Positions 1 through 9,930 of a DNA stretch of 64,000 bases are shown one piece after another (position 1 is the first letter of the stretch; every line of letters starts with the position of its first letter). The translations under genes and the position numbers were made by a program. Under the pieces are notes generated by a model. That model worked only from the letters and a program-made list of their open reading frames with translations, did no database searches and was not told the DNA's origin. Source of the stretch: Paenisporosarcina sp. OV554 (lineage in GTDB: Bacteria > Bacillota > Bacilli > Bacillales_A > Planococcaceae). The DNA lies in the NCBI RefSeq assembly GCF_003058165.1, contig NZ_QBUC01000001.1, forward strand, positions 406,060 to 470,059. The letters run 5' to 3'.

Positions 1-65
1 TCATCGGCGAAGATCGAATTCTCTTTACAAAAACATCACACTTACATTCGGACCAAACCATATGA
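1..65 (+). CDS. ymxH: C-terminal tail of a YlmC/YmxH-family sporulation protein (partial)
   Basis: The frame beginning at base 3 is open from the window edge to a TGA at 63-65 and encodes about 20 residues beginning IGEDRILF. The stop overlaps the start of dpaA in an ATATGA arrangement, typical of translational coupling. In B. subtilis ymxH lies directly upstream of spoVFA, and YlmC/YmxH proteins end with a segment of the type 'I-x-K-I-G-x-D-x-I'. The identification rests on position plus this short tail, so it is tentative. The frame used by dpaA is also open to the left edge. Confidence 0.45.
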   Translation, partial: IGEDRILFTKTSHLHSDQTI

Positions 66-865
66 CGACGAATCTAAAGTGGTGCGTCATTGGTACAGAT
101 CCACGGATGGAAAAACTCTCAATTTTATTGAAAAACTTAAACGTTCAAGTGCTATATCTACAAACAAAAGCATGGAGTTACCAAGTAGAAAGAGACTTAA
201 TGGCATTCGAACCAGATATCTTAGTGCTACCCATACAACCACTAGAAGTAGTAACAGATACAATCGGACTGGATTATTTCGAAAACGTCCAAAAATGTTT
301 TGTTGGCAAATTATCTCCTGAATGGACACGCTTTTTTGAAGCAAGTGAAATCGACATTGAACCATATCTCGAGAATGAAAAATTTATTTGGCTAAATGCA
401 AAATTAACTGCCGAAGGATTTATTGCGGCATATTATTTAGAAGAGCACGAAACGGTTGCTGGCAAACATTTCATGATCTCTGGGTTCGGGCGCGTAGCAA
501 AACTATTAGCATCACAGCTTAAGCGGATGGATGCCTATCCGAAAATTGTTGTGAGATCAGCCGTTCAATTAGCAGAAGCACAAGCCATGGGCTATGAAGT
601 GAAAAAATTAGAACATGGCATATCATGTGAGCAGTCGATATTTATTAACACAATACCTGCTAAATGGCTAACAGCAGACTATCACTCTTTATTAACAACT
701 TGCCAAAGATTTTATGATGTTGCTTCTTCACCTGGATGTTTAGCTCTAGAAGGAGACTTTTCACATACCTATAGATTGTATACGTCTCTACCAGGGCAAT
801 TTTTAAAAGAAGATGCAGCAAAGCTGCTATTTAATTGTGTTACCGAATCAGTAAAAAACATCTAA
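62..865 (+). CDS. dpaA: Dipicolinate synthase subunit A
   Basis: DpaA and DpaB together convert the lysine-pathway intermediate dihydrodipicolinate (hydroxy-tetrahydrodipicolinate) to dipicolinic acid, the calcium chelator of the spore core. The reaction occurs in the mother cell late in sporulation. The protein has 267 residues, a little shorter than the roughly 297 of B. subtilis SpoVFA. An NAD(P)-binding Rossmann motif GFGRVAKLLA lies near residues 141-150, and an N-terminal Rossmann-like half starts with KWCVIGTDPR. ATG 62 was chosen because it overlaps the upstream stop codon as ATGA. No good ribosome binding site is visible, which fits coupled translation. dpaB follows 13 bases downstream. 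Known B. subtilis orthologues are under sigma-K; no promoter is visible within the window. Confidence 0.9.
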   Translation: MTTNLKWCVIGTDPRMEKLSILLKNLNVQVLYLQTKAWSYQVERDLMAFEPDILVLPIQPLEVVTDTIGLDYFENVQKCFVGKLSPEWTRFFEASEIDIEPYLENEKFIWLNAKLTAEGFIAAYYLEEHETVAGKHFMISGFGRVAKLLASQLKRMDAYPKIVVRSAVQLAEAQAMGYEVKKLEHGISCEQSIFINTIPAKWLTADYHSLLTTCQRFYDVASSPGCLALEGDFSHTYRLYTSLPGQFLKEDAAKLLFNCVTESVKNI

Positions 866-878
866 TAGGAGGAACGTT

Positions 879-1463
879 GTGTTACAAGGTAAGCGAATTG
901 GGTTTGGCATCACTGCCTCACATTGTACGTATGAAGAAGTAGTGCCTAAAATCACTGTATTAAGAGAACAAGGAGCCATTGTTGTACCTGTAGTGTCACA
1001 TTCCGTCTTGGTAGCTGCTACGCGCTTTGGTACTGGGGACGAGTGGGTAAGAAAAATCGAAGAAGCCTCTGGAGCAAAAGTCATTTCAACAATTGCTGAT
1101 GCAGAGCCACTGGGTCCTAAAACACCTCTCGATTGCATGGTCATTGCACCGATGACAGGTAATTCAATTAGCCGCTTCGCGAATGCTGCTACAGATTCAC
1201 CTGTACTGATGGCTGCCAAAGCGACGATGCGTACTGGTAAACCTGTTGTCCTTGGCATTTCGACCAATGATGCACTCGGTTTAAATGGCGTCAATGTCAT
1301 GAGATTGTTAAATGCCAAACACATTTATTTCATTCCTTTTGGTCAAGATGATCCGTTTAAAAAACCTAACTCCCTAATCTCCGATTTTAATCTCATTGTC
1401 CCAACGATTGTTAAAGCATTAGAGCATCAACAACTCCAACCTGTATTAATCCAACACAACTAG
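879..1463 (+). CDS. dpaB: Dipicolinate synthase subunit B
   Basis: This is the flavoprotein-like subunit of dipicolinate synthase, partner of DpaA. The 194 residues match the normal length of SpoVFB. The N-terminal segment KRIGFGITASHCTYEE and the central PMTGNSISRFANAATDSPV segment are characteristic of this branch of the UbiX/flavoprotein family. The start is GTG 879, preceded by a strong AGGAGG about 7 bases upstream. It forms an operon with dpaA and lies next to asd and dapA, which make the common precursor. This keeps precursor synthesis and the sporulation-specific branch side by side, as in B. subtilis. Confidence 0.92.
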   Translation: MLQGKRIGFGITASHCTYEEVVPKITVLREQGAIVVPVVSHSVLVAATRFGTGDEWVRKIEEASGAKVISTIADAEPLGPKTPLDCMVIAPMTGNSISRFANAATDSPVLMAAKATMRTGKPVVLGISTNDALGLNGVNVMRLLNAKHIYFIPFGQDDPFKKPNSLISDFNLIVPTIVKALEHQQLQPVLIQHN

Positions 1464-1550
1464 TCGGATTAATTTTCATGCACAATCACGCAATTTTATG
1501 ATACAATACCGACATTATGACCATTTAGTTGGCTAGAGGGAGTGAGTGTC

Positions 1551-2591
1551 ATGTCGAAGAATTACACAGTTGCTGTAGTTGGTGCAACCGGTGCAGTAGG
1601 CGAGAAAATGATGGAACAACTACAGAAACGAAATTTTCCTATAAAACATATAAAGTTTTTGGCATCTAAACGTTCAGCTGGAAAGAGTATTGAATTTAAA
1701 GGTCAGTCCTACACGATTGAAGAAGCAACACCTGAAGAATTTGATGGAGTTGATATTGCGTTATTTAGTGCAGGTGGTGCAGTTTCAAAAATTCTTGCAC
1801 CGGAAGCTGCCAAGCGAGGAGCAGTCGTAATTGATAATACGAGTGCTTTTCGAATGGTAGTGGATATTCCACTGGTAGTGCCAGAAGTGAATCCACAAGA
1901 TCTTAAATTACACTCAGGTATTATAGCGAATCCGAATTGTTCTACTATACAAATGGTGTGTGCACTACAACCAATAAAAGAAGCTTTTGGCTTAAATAAA
2001 GTCATTGTTTCAACGTATCAAGCTGTATCTGGTGCTGGAGCGGATGCAATTAATGAGTTGAAAAATCAAAGTGGCACATTCGGAGATACGAAAAATGCCG
2101 ATGCGCAAGTATTACCTGTCAAAAGTGCAGAAAGTCATTATCCAATAGCGTTTAATGTTATTCCTCAAATCGATACGTTTGATGACAATGGCTATACGTT
2201 AGAAGAAATGAAAATGATTAATGAAACGAAGAAAATACTACACATGCCAAACCTTTCAGTTGCGGCAACATGCGTTCGTTTACCTGTTGTATCAGGTCAT
2301 TCTGAATCAGTATTTATTGAAATAGATAAAGATGGTATCAGCGTTTCAGATATCCGCGCTATATTAGAGTCAGCTAAAGGAATAAAAGTACAGGATAATC
2401 CCGCGAAACAAGAATACCCTATGCCTTTGTTTGCAGAAGGGGAAGACGATGTGTTTGTTGGGCGTATACGAAAAGATTTATCAAATGATAGAGGTTTCCA
2501 TTTGTGGATTGTGTCAGATAATTTATTAAAAGGGGCAGCACTAAACTCAATACAAATTGCAGAAGCAATGATAGAAGAAGGTATCATTTAA
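1551..2591 (+). CDS. asd: Aspartate-semialdehyde dehydrogenase
   Basis: Asd reduces aspartyl phosphate to aspartate semialdehyde in the cytoplasm, feeding lysine, diaminopimelate, threonine, methionine and dipicolinate synthesis. The NADP-binding motif GATGAVG sits near the N-terminus and the catalytic cysteine lies in NPNCSTIQ. The 346 residues are typical. A frame-consistent GTG at 1542 exists, but the AGGGAG at 1537-1542 sits 8-9 bases before ATG 1551, so ATG 1551 is taken as the start. In B. subtilis dapG (aspartokinase I) follows asd; here dapA follows after 14 bases, so the local aspartokinase gene is absent. Confidence 0.95.
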   Translation: MSKNYTVAVVGATGAVGEKMMEQLQKRNFPIKHIKFLASKRSAGKSIEFKGQSYTIEEATPEEFDGVDIALFSAGGAVSKILAPEAAKRGAVVIDNTSAFRMVVDIPLVVPEVNPQDLKLHSGIIANPNCSTIQMVCALQPIKEAFGLNKVIVSTYQAVSGAGADAINELKNQSGTFGDTKNADAQVLPVKSAESHYPIAFNVIPQIDTFDDNGYTLEEMKMINETKKILHMPNLSVAATCVRLPVVSGHSESVFIEIDKDGISVSDIRAILESAKGIKVQDNPAKQEYPMPLFAEGEDDVFVGRIRKDLSNDRGFHLWIVSDNLLKGAALNSIQIAEAMIEEGII

Positions 2592-2605
2592 AAGGGGAGA
2601 TTCTA

Positions 2606-3499
2606 ATGCATATCGGTCGTGTATCTACAGCAATGGTCACACCATTTTTACCAGACGGCTCCATTCATTTTGAAATGGTTGCAAAACTAATTGAACATTT
2701 AATTGCTACAGGTACAGATTCAGTTGTCGTATGTGGAACAACTGGAGAATCACCAACATTAACGAGTCAAGAAAAAGCGGACTTAATTCGTTTTACTGTC
2801 GAATCGGTAAATAATCGTATTCCTGTTTTTGCAGGAACGGGTAGTAATAGCACGAGATCTTCAGTTGAACTGACTAAAGTTGCTGAAGATGCAGGAGTAA
2901 ATGGTATCATGCTTGTTACTCCGTATTATAATAAACCAGATCAACGTGGAATGTATGAACATTTTAAAACGATTGCTGCTTCAACGAACTTACCTGTATT
3001 ACTCTATAATATACCTGGTCGTTCTGTTGTTAATATGTTGCCAGAAACTGTGTTGGCACTGAGTAAGATTTCAAACATACAGGCCATTAAAGAGGCTGGT
3101 GGCAACTTAGAGCAAATGTCAGACATTATTGCGGGTTGTCAAGATGATTTCGCCGTATATAGCGGTGATGATGGTTTAACTTTACCTCTACTTTCAATTG
3201 GAGGAGCTGGAGTTGTATCAGTCGCTTCACATGTTGTAGGAAATGATATGCAAAAGTTAATTCGTGCATTTGAAGAAGGCAGACATGCAGATGCTGCCAC
3301 AATACACCATGCATTGTTACCACTCATTCGAGCACTCTTTGAAAAACCAAATCCTGTACCTGTAAAATACGCGTTATATAAATTGGGGCTCGATGTCGGA
3401 ACTGTCAGATTGCCACTAGTTGATATGACAACTGAAGAGAAACAAAATTTTGACCAAGCTTGGGCGAAATTTGAGGAAAAACGCAAATATTTCAAATAA
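2606..3499 (+). CDS. dapA: 4-hydroxy-tetrahydrodipicolinate synthase
   Basis: DapA condenses pyruvate with aspartate semialdehyde, the first committed step to diaminopimelate and lysine and also the source of dipicolinate. The 297 residues carry the pyruvate-aldolase signatures CGTTGESPTL, a YYNKPDQ segment and the Schiff-base lysine in AIKEAGGNL. AAAGGGGAG precedes ATG 2606. It is co-transcribed with asd, and the operon closes with an intrinsic terminator just after the stop codon. Confidence 0.96.
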   Translation: MHIGRVSTAMVTPFLPDGSIHFEMVAKLIEHLIATGTDSVVVCGTTGESPTLTSQEKADLIRFTVESVNNRIPVFAGTGSNSTRSSVELTKVAEDAGVNGIMLVTPYYNKPDQRGMYEHFKTIAASTNLPVLLYNIPGRSVVNMLPETVLALSKISNIQAIKEAGGNLEQMSDIIAGCQDDFAVYSGDDGLTLPLLSIGGAGVVSVASHVVGNDMQKLIRAFEEGRHADAATIHHALLPLIRALFEKPNPVPVKYALYKLGLDVGTVRLPLVDMTTEEKQNFDQAWAKFEEKRKYFK

Positions 3500-3506
3500 A
3501 TTTTTG

Positions 3507-3535
3507 AAGGCCAGTTCATAACTGGCCTTTTTTTT
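3507..3535 (+). terminator. Intrinsic terminator after dapA
   Basis: A perfect 10-bp hairpin (AAGGCCAGTT / AACTGGCCTT, three-base loop) is followed by a run of eight T. It ends the dpaAB-asd-dapA transcript. Confidence 0.9.
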
Positions 3536-3625
3536 ATGTCTATCAGCAAATTCTAGAGTCAAATTAATGTAGACTGTTCCGCAGTTTGTGGGATTGATTT
3601 AAAGTATCTCTTTCGACTTTTAATA

Positions 3626-3654
3626 TTGTACTGTTGTCAGCTGTTCGATATAAT
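3626..3654 (+). promoter_or_regulatory. Probable sigma-A promoter of rnjB
   Basis: TTGTAC (3626-3631) and a consensus TATAAT (3649-3654) are separated by 17 bases and lie about 45 bases before the rnjB start. Confidence 0.6.
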
Positions 3655-3700
3655 GTATTGAAGTGGATAATGTTCGGGTTAATTTTTAGGAGGAAAGCAA

Positions 3701-5368
3701 GTGACAAAAACAATAAACGAAACCATTCGAATCATCCCCCTCGGTGGAGTTGGGGAAATCGGAAAAGCAATGTATGTAGTAGAAATTGATGAAGAAATTT
3801 TTATAGTAGATAGCGGACTTATGTTCCCTGAAAATGAAATGCTTGGAATTGATATAGTAATTCCAGATGTGACGTACTTAGAAGAAAACAAAGCTCGAAT
3901 AAAAGGAATCTTTTTAACACATGGTCACGAAGATGCAATTGGATCTATTTCGTATTTGCTAAACAAAATTCAAGCTCCAGTATATGGCTCCCGTTTAACA
4001 ATTGCCTTAGCTAAAGAGCATTTAAAAGAATTACCAGCTGCACAACCTGTGAAATTCTTTGAAGTAACAAATAAAAGCCGCATGAATTTCAAATCAACAC
4101 ACGTTACATTCTTCCACACAACGCATAGTATTCCGGATTCTTTAGGAATTGTATTCCATACTTCGGAAGGTGCAATTGTGCACACGGGTGAATTTAAATT
4201 CGATCAAGCAGCAAAAGGAAGCTACCGTCCAGACATAGCTAAAATGGCTGGTCTTGGTGAAGAAGGCGTATTTATCTTGATGTCAGATTCAACAGAAGCA
4301 GAACGTCCAGGTTATACTACATCTGAATCTGTCGTTGAAGAACATTTATCTGAAACCTTCCACGGAGCTAAAGGTCGTATTCTTGTATCGTTGTATTCTT
4401 CAAACTTCATTCGTATCCAACAAGTATTTGACACTGCAATTGAAGCACGACGTAAAGTTGCTGTTGTTGGTAAAACGCTTGAAACCGTATTTGAAGTAGG
4501 TAAGCGATTAGATTATTTACAAGTTGACGAAGAAACGTTAATTTCAATTAAAGATATTGGGAACTATGAAGACCATGAAGTAGTAATCATTGTGTCTGGT
4601 ACTCAAGGGGAGCCTATAGAAGCTCTTGAAAAAATGGTAAGAAAACACCATAAAGATGTGAAGATTAAAGATACAGATACTGTGTTATTTACATTCACAC
4701 CTTCTCCAGGTATGGAAGTTGCGATGTTCAAGACGATGAATCAATTAGCAAAAGTAGGAGCAAAAGTATTAACAGCTAGTAAAAAGGTGCATGTTTCTGG
4801 TCATGGTAGTCAAGAAGATTTGAAAATGATGTTGAACTTAATGAAACCGAAATTCTTTATCCCAATTCAAGGGGAATTCCGCATGCTTATGGCTCACTCG
4901 AAACTTGCTCAAGCAACTGGTTTATCCAAAGCACAAATCTTTATTGCCGATAAAGGTGACATCGTTGAGTATAAGGGTGGAAAAATGCGCATGAGTGGAC
5001 GCGTACAAGCTGGAAATGTCTTAATAGACGGCATTGGCGTTGGTGATGTAGGGAACATCGTATTGCGCGATCGTAAACTGCTTTCACAAGATGGCATTTT
5101 CATTGTGACGATCACATTGAATCGTGCACAAAAGAAAATTGCTTCTGGCCCGGAAATCTTATCTCGCGGATTTGTGTATGTTCGAGAGTCGGAACAACTT
5201 ATGGAAGAATCAACTGAACTCGCTAAGAAAATAGTTGAAAAATATGTAGCTAAAGAAACATTTGAATGGACAAATATTAAACAAGAAATTCGCGACACTT
5301 TGAATTCGTATTTATACCAAAAAACGAAAAGACGTCCAATGATCATCCCGATTATTATGGAATATTAA
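3701..5368 (+). CDS. rnjB: Ribonuclease J2
   Basis: This is a cytoplasmic metallo-beta-lactamase/beta-CASP ribonuclease that partners RNase J1 in RNA maturation and decay. The 555 residues, the position next to dapA (as ymfA in B. subtilis) and the motif HGHEDAIG identify J2 rather than J1. J1 enzymes have HGHEDHIG, with both histidines as metal ligands. In this protein, as in other J2 proteins, the second histidine is replaced (here by alanine), consistent with weak intrinsic catalysis. The start is GTG 3701 with TTAGGAGGA upstream. It has its own promoter and terminator, so it is a single-gene unit. Confidence 0.92.
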   Translation: MTKTINETIRIIPLGGVGEIGKAMYVVEIDEEIFIVDSGLMFPENEMLGIDIVIPDVTYLEENKARIKGIFLTHGHEDAIGSISYLLNKIQAPVYGSRLTIALAKEHLKELPAAQPVKFFEVTNKSRMNFKSTHVTFFHTTHSIPDSLGIVFHTSEGAIVHTGEFKFDQAAKGSYRPDIAKMAGLGEEGVFILMSDSTEAERPGYTTSESVVEEHLSETFHGAKGRILVSLYSSNFIRIQQVFDTAIEARRKVAVVGKTLETVFEVGKRLDYLQVDEETLISIKDIGNYEDHEVVIIVSGTQGEPIEALEKMVRKHHKDVKIKDTDTVLFTFTPSPGMEVAMFKTMNQLAKVGAKVLTASKKVHVSGHGSQEDLKMMLNLMKPKFFIPIQGEFRMLMAHSKLAQATGLSKAQIFIADKGDIVEYKGGKMRMSGRVQAGNVLIDGIGVGDVGNIVLRDRKLLSQDGIFIVTITLNRAQKKIASGPEILSRGFVYVRESEQLMEESTELAKKIVEKYVAKETFEWTNIKQEIRDTLNSYLYQKTKRRPMIIPIIMEY

Positions 5369-5382
5369 GGTGATAAAAGCGG

Positions 5383-5424
5383 AAGGATTTCCACGCCATT
5401 TGTACCGGCAGGAAATCCTTTTTC
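5383..5424 (+). terminator. Intrinsic terminator after rnjB
   Basis: AAGGATTTCC (5383-5392) pairs with GGAAATCCTT (5411-5420) across an 18-base loop and is followed by a T run. It separates rnjB from spoIIIE. Confidence 0.75.
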
Positions 5425-5450
5425 TTTGATAATGAAAGAAGGTGACAAGT

Positions 5451-7769
5451 ATGACAAGTAAAAAGAAAAAAGTGACTAATACGAGAAAAAAACCACCCGA
5501 AAAAACACATACACTTATGTTTGAAATTTCTGGCCTTTTATTAATTGGTCTCGGTATCATTACTTTTTTTGAATTAGGTTCAGTTGGATTCGGTTTGTCG
5601 TCTGTCGCCCGATTTTTCTTCGGAAATTGGCATTTAGCAGTTGCTTTATTATGTATTGTTATTGCACTTATTATGATGATAAAACGCGCAGTACCTAGTT
5701 ACAATAACCGAATTATTACTGGATGTTTAAGTATTTTAGCCAGTATGACTCTTTTCAGTCATTTAGTTCTATTTGAGCAATTGTTTCAAGGTGGAGGACT
5801 CGTTAGCGATTCGGTTCTTCGAGAAACTTGGAGAATACTTATTGATGGCAATGGCATTGTAAACCGAGATAGCTCCTTAGGTGGCGGGATGATGGGTGCC
5901 TTTTTATTCGCATCATTTCATGTTTTATTTGATGCAGGAGGAGCAACAATCGCGGCTTGGTTATTATTAATGATTGGATTAATCTTACTCTCGGGTAAAG
6001 CACTAGTTCCATACTTGGCTAGTCAAATACCACAATGGAAGAATAAATGGATGGCCCAGAGAGCATTTAAGAAAAAGAATAAAGAGACAGCAAAACCAAA
6101 AGTACAGACAAGAAGTGAAAAGCGTAAAAAAACAGCAAGTATCCCTTCGAATGCACAGGATATGGAAGTAGCAACGACTATGCAAGAACCAGAAGTTGAA
6201 CATGTTTCACCAATTATATCCGCTTTCACAGAACGTGTTGAAAAAAGAGTGGAAACTAAACCTGAGCCAGAACCCGAACTAGTAGAAACTGAAGAATTAA
6301 GTGAAAAAGTGTTTGATGCAGTATCGGAAGCGGTTTTAGAAAATAAAGATTATCAATTACCATCTGCATCAATATTAAATGCACCACCACATAGTGATCA
6401 AAGTGGTGAATATTCATTAATTCAAGCAAATGCAAAAAAATTAGAAAAAACATTCCAAAGCTTTGGTGTCAAAGCACGTGTTACACAAGTCCATTTAGGT
6501 CCTGCCGTAACAAAGTACGAAGTTTTGCCAGACACTGGAGTGAAAGTCAGCAAAATTGTTAGTCTGAGCGATGACTTAGCTTTAGCGCTAGCAGCTCGTG
6601 ATATTCGCATTGAAGCACCGATACCAGGAAAATCTGCCATTGGAATTGAAGTACCAAATCAAGAGGTTGCGATAGTGAGTTTACGTGAAGTTTTAGATGC
6701 CAAAGAAAACAATAAACCTGATTCTAAATTAATGATCGGACTGGGCCGTGATATTACGGGGCAAGCCGTGCTAGCAGAGTTAAATAAAATGCCACATTTA
6801 CTTGTTGCCGGTTCAACGGGTAGTGGTAAAAGTGTTTGTATTAATGGCATTATCGTCAGTATTATCATGCGAGCGAAACCACACGAAGTCAAAATGATGA
6901 TGATTGACCCGAAAATGGTTGAATTAAATGTATACAACGGTATTCCACATTTGTTAGCGCCGGTTGTTACAGATCCAAGAAAAGCTTCTCAAGCACTCAA
7001 AAAAGTAGTATCAGAAATGGAACGTCGATATGACTTGTTTTCTCATACTGGAATGCGAAACATTGAAGGCTACAATGAACACATTAGAAAATGGAATGAG
7101 GAGAACGATGAGAAACATCCAAAACTTCCATATATCGTTGTTATCGTGGATGAGTTAGCAGATTTAATGATGGTTGCTTCTAATGATGTGGAAGATTCAA
7201 TTACTCGATTAGCTCAGATGGCTCGTGCGGCAGGTATTCATTTAATTATTGCTACACAAAGACCAAGTGTTGATGTCATTACAGGAGTAATCAAAGCCAA
7301 TATTCCTTCGAGGATTGCATTTGCGGTATCGTCTTCAATTGACTCCCGGACTATACTTGATATGGGAGGAGCGGAAAAATTGTTAGGGCGAGGAGATATG
7401 CTGTTTTTAGCAGCTGGGGCTTCGAAGCCAGTTCGCGTACAAGGAGCATTCTTATCTGACCAAGAAGTCGAAAAAGTAGTTGATTTTGCAATTGCTCAAC
7501 AAAAAGCTCAGTACCAAGAAGAAATGATTCCAACAGAAATTGAAGAAGTATCTAGAGATGAGGAAACAGATGATTTATATGATGAAGCTGTACAACTTGT
7601 CACAGATATGCAAACGGCTTCAGTCTCACTTTTGCAAAGAAGATTTCGTATTGGATACTCTCGAGCGGCACGAATAATCGACCAAATGGAAATGCGTGGA
7701 GTTGTCGGTGGTTATGAAGGAAGTAAACCAAGACAAGTACTTCAAGGAAAACAAGATGATGGAAATTGA
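5451..7769 (+). CDS. spoIIIE: DNA translocase SpoIIIE (FtsK family)
   Basis: This septum-anchored ATPase pumps DNA, and in B. subtilis moves the forespore chromosome across the asymmetric septum. The 772 residues show a four-helix membrane domain in roughly the first 190 residues, a charged proline/glutamate-rich linker, and a RecA-like motor with Walker A GSTGSGKS and [12 protein letters not shown] as the Walker B region. A C-terminal gamma winged helix is present ([20 protein letters not shown]). A GTG at 5442 is in frame, but the AAGGTG motif at 5440-5443 is properly spaced for ATG 5451. Its place beside rnjB and a GntR regulator matches spoIIIE rather than the paralogue sftA. The tepA and ylzJ genes found here in B. 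subtilis are absent. Confidence 0.93.
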   Translation: MTSKKKKVTNTRKKPPEKTHTLMFEISGLLLIGLGIITFFELGSVGFGLSSVARFFFGNWHLAVALLCIVIALIMMIKRAVPSYNNRIITGCLSILASMTLFSHLVLFEQLFQGGGLVSDSVLRETWRILIDGNGIVNRDSSLGGGMMGAFLFASFHVLFDAGGATIAAWLLLMIGLILLSGKALVPYLASQIPQWKNKWMAQRAFKKKNKETAKPKVQTRSEKRKKTASIPSNAQDMEVATTMQEPEVEHVSPIISAFTERVEKRVETKPEPEPELVETEELSEKVFDAVSEAVLENKDYQLPSASILNAPPHSDQSGEYSLIQANAKKLEKTFQSFGVKARVTQVHLGPAVTKYEVLPDTGVKVSKIVSLSDDLALALAARDIRIEAPIPGKSAIGIEVPNQEVAIVSLREVLDAKENNKPDSKLMIGLGRDITGQAVLAELNKMPHLLVAGSTGSGKSVCINGIIVSIIMRAKPHEVKMMMIDPKMVELNVYNGIPHLLAPVVTDPRKASQALKKVVSEMERRYDLFSHTGMRNIEGYNEHIRKWNEENDEKHPKLPYIVVIVDELADLMMVASNDVEDSITRLAQMARAAGIHLIIATQRPSVDVITGVIKANIPSRIAFAVSSSIDSRTILDMGGAEKLLGRGDMLFLAAGASKPVRVQGAFLSDQEVEKVVDFAIAQQKAQYQEEMIPTEIEEVSRDEETDDLYDEAVQLVTDMQTASVSLLQRRFRIGYSRAARIIDQMEMRGVVGGYEGSKPRQVLQGKQDDGN

Positions 7770-7901
7770 TATGGATTATTATGACAAAAAGATTGCGAAA
7801 AAAATTAAAATTTTTACGAATCTTTGACTAATTACCCATAAATCTATTTATTTAAACAAATAAAAGTGGTATAGTATGTCTGATTAGTAGGAAAGTTTTA
7901 C

Positions 7902-7915
7902 ATCAGATGTCTGAT
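7902..7915. promoter_or_regulatory. Candidate operator upstream of the GntR gene
   Basis: ATCAGATGTCTGAT has two perfectly complementary 6-bp arms with a 2-base centre. It lies 25 bases before the gntR start and downstream of a likely -10 TATAGT (7870-7875). Another half site, TCTGAT, occurs at 7879-7884. The position suggests autoregulation by the adjacent GntR protein; this is inferred. Confidence 0.45.
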
Positions 7916-7939
7916 CTCTTCTGTTGGTGGTGATTTAGT

Positions 7940-8668
7940 ATGACAATAAAAACAGATCATCGTCATTTGTATCTTCAAGTGATCGATCGTCTTAAAGACG
8001 ATATTGCAAAAGGTGTATTCAAAGAGAAGGAAAAATTGCCTTCAGAATTTGAACTGGCCAAATCACTTGGAATCAGTCGTGCAACACTTCGTGAAGCACT
8101 TAGACTGTTGGAAGAAGAAAATGTTATCGTAAGACGTCATGGTGTAGGTACATTTGTTAATTCGAAACCAGTTTTCACTTCTGGTATCGAACATTTAACA
8201 AGTATCTCCTCTATGATACGGAAAGCGGGCATGGAACCAGGTACTATTTATTTGAGTTCTATGGAAGCGCTTTCGTCTGAAGATGATATAAAACGCTTTC
8301 ATTGCGAAATAGACGAATCAGTCATTACAATTGAACGTGTAAGGACAGCAAATGGTGAACCAGTTGTGTATTGTGTGGACAAAGTTCCCGCAAAGTATTT
8401 GCCTTCTGATTTTTTAAGTAGGCAAGAAGGTTCGATTTTCACAGCAATTGAAGAATCCGGGGAAATCCGGGTAACTTATGCTGTTACTTTTATCGACCCA
8501 ACAGGCTACCACGAAGTGGCATCTCCGATTTTAGAGTGTGAACCTGAAACGGCGTTACTAGTTCTGAAGCAATTACATTATAATGACAAAGATCAAGTAG
8601 TATTATATTCAAAAAACTATTTTAGAGCTGACAAATTCAGTTTCCATGTAGTCCGTAAAAGGGTGTAA
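7940..8668 (+). CDS. GntR-family transcriptional regulator (HutC/YmfC type)
   Basis: This is a 242-residue regulator with an N-terminal winged helix-turn-helix (about residues 8-75, containing [20 protein letters not shown]). A C-terminal UTRA-type ligand-binding domain of the HutC subfamily follows. It sits where ymfC lies in B. subtilis, just after spoIIIE and directly before a BMP-family lipoprotein and nucleoside-type ABC transporter. It may sense a nucleoside or breakdown product and control that transporter, but nothing in the sequence proves the ligand. The start is ATG 7940 with GGTGGTGA upstream. Confidence 0.82.
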   Translation: MTIKTDHRHLYLQVIDRLKDDIAKGVFKEKEKLPSEFELAKSLGISRATLREALRLLEEENVIVRRHGVGTFVNSKPVFTSGIEHLTSISSMIRKAGMEPGTIYLSSMEALSSEDDIKRFHCEIDESVITIERVRTANGEPVVYCVDKVPAKYLPSDFLSRQEGSIFTAIEESGEIRVTYAVTFIDPTGYHEVASPILECEPETALLVLKQLHYNDKDQVVLYSKNYFRADKFSFHVVRKRV

Positions 8669-8719
8669 AACATCAAACTTCCTGCTAATATGAAAAAACA
8701 TTTTTTGGGGGGTCTCAAA

Positions 8720-9781
8720 TTGACAAAGCGTAAATTTGGTTTAGCTTTATCGATGGTATTAGCTGCTAGCACAATTCTAGGTGCATGTGGTGCTGACAAA
8801 GAAGAAACTAAAAAAGGTAATGGTGGCGAAGAAAAAAATGATTTTTCTGTAGCAATGGTTACTGATGTTGGTGGAGTAGATGACAAATCATTCAACCAAT
8901 CAGCTTGGGAAGGTATTAAAGAATTTGGGGCTGACAACGGTCTTGAAAAAGGCGACGGTGGAATTGACTACTTACAATCAAAATCTGATGCTGACTATAA
9001 CACGAACTTAAACAAATTAGTTCGTCGAGATTTTGATTTAGTTTTTGGTGTTGGGTACAAAATGCAAGAGTCTGTTGAAGAAATTTCTAAACAAAAACAA
9101 GATAATAAATTTGCGATTATTGATTCAGTTGTAGATCAACCAAATGTAGCCTCAGTATTATTCAAAGAGCAAGAAGGCTCTTATCTTGCTGGTGTAGCCG
9201 CAGCTTTAATGACAAAATCTAAAAAAATTGGTTTCGTTGGCGGCATGGAAAGTGATGTTATCGAACGTTTTGAAGCTGGTTTCCTAGAAGGCGTTAAAGC
9301 TGTAGATCCTAGCATTAAAGTTGATGTTCAGTATGCTGGAGCATTTGACAAAGCAGAACTTGGTAAAACAACTGCAAACCGTATGTATTCTTCTGGCGTA
9401 GATATTATTTTCCATGCTGCTGGTGGTACTGGTAATGGTGTATTTGCAGAAGCAAAAGAATTAAAAACTAAAAATCCGGATTCTTATGTGTGGGTAATCG
9501 GTGTTGACTCTGACCAATATGAAGAAGGCGCAGTTGGTGATACAAATGTTACTTTAACTTCAATGTTAAAACGTGTTGACATTGCTGTACAAGACCTTAC
9601 TAAATTGGCTATGGAAGACAAATTCCCAGGTGGAGAAACATCTGTTTACGGTTTAGCTGAAGATGGCGTTGCATTAGCGGATTCTCGTGGAGCGATTCCT
9701 GAAGATGTTTTAGCTCAAATTGACGAATATGCTAAGAAAATCGCTGATGGCGATGTTGTTGTTCCTGAAACTGTAGAGTAA
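8720..9781 (+). CDS. BMP-family nucleoside-binding lipoprotein
   Basis: This is a substrate-binding lipoprotein of the basic membrane protein/PnrA family, anchored outside the cell membrane; its characterised relatives bind purine nucleosides. The 353 residues begin with a lysine-arginine signal peptide and the lipobox LGAC, placing the lipidated cysteine near residue 23. The family pattern [20 protein letters not shown] follows. The start is TTG 8720: a GGGGGG lies 7 bases before it, whereas an upstream in-frame ATG at 8690 has no ribosome site and would bury the signal peptide. The gene precedes the matching ATPase and two permeases but is separated from them by a terminator. This probably yields an excess of binding protein. 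Confidence 0.9.
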   Translation: MTKRKFGLALSMVLAASTILGACGADKEETKKGNGGEEKNDFSVAMVTDVGGVDDKSFNQSAWEGIKEFGADNGLEKGDGGIDYLQSKSDADYNTNLNKLVRRDFDLVFGVGYKMQESVEEISKQKQDNKFAIIDSVVDQPNVASVLFKEQEGSYLAGVAAALMTKSKKIGFVGGMESDVIERFEAGFLEGVKAVDPSIKVDVQYAGAFDKAELGKTTANRMYSSGVDIIFHAAGGTGNGVFAEAKELKTKNPDSYVWVIGVDSDQYEEGAVGDTNVTLTSMLKRVDIAVQDLTKLAMEDKFPGGETSVYGLAEDGVALADSRGAIPEDVLAQIDEYAKKIADGDVVVPETVE

Positions 9782-9796
9782 ATAACTTAAATAAGT

Positions 9797-9835
9797 CATC
9801 ATAGAGACTGGATACCTGGTCTCTATGATGTTTTT
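9797..9835 (+). terminator. Terminator (probably partial) after the BMP lipoprotein gene
   Basis: CATCATAGAGAC (9797-9808) pairs perfectly with GTCTCTATGATG (9819-9830), followed by five T. A second smaller hairpin, GAAAGGTTT / AAACCTTTC at 9859-9884, follows. Partial read-through would allow lower expression of the transporter genes downstream. Confidence 0.82.
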
Positions 9836-9930
9836 CTTGCCCTTTCAAATTAATAGATGAAAGGTTTTATGATTGAAACCTTTCCTGTATTAATTTTTTT
9901 TCATTTAAAAACCTAAGGGAGTGAAATATA

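Noticed and set aside
79..321. Open frame from the left edge overlapping dpaA
   Set aside because: It lies entirely inside dpaA in another frame, has no ribosome site and its product has no recognisable pattern.
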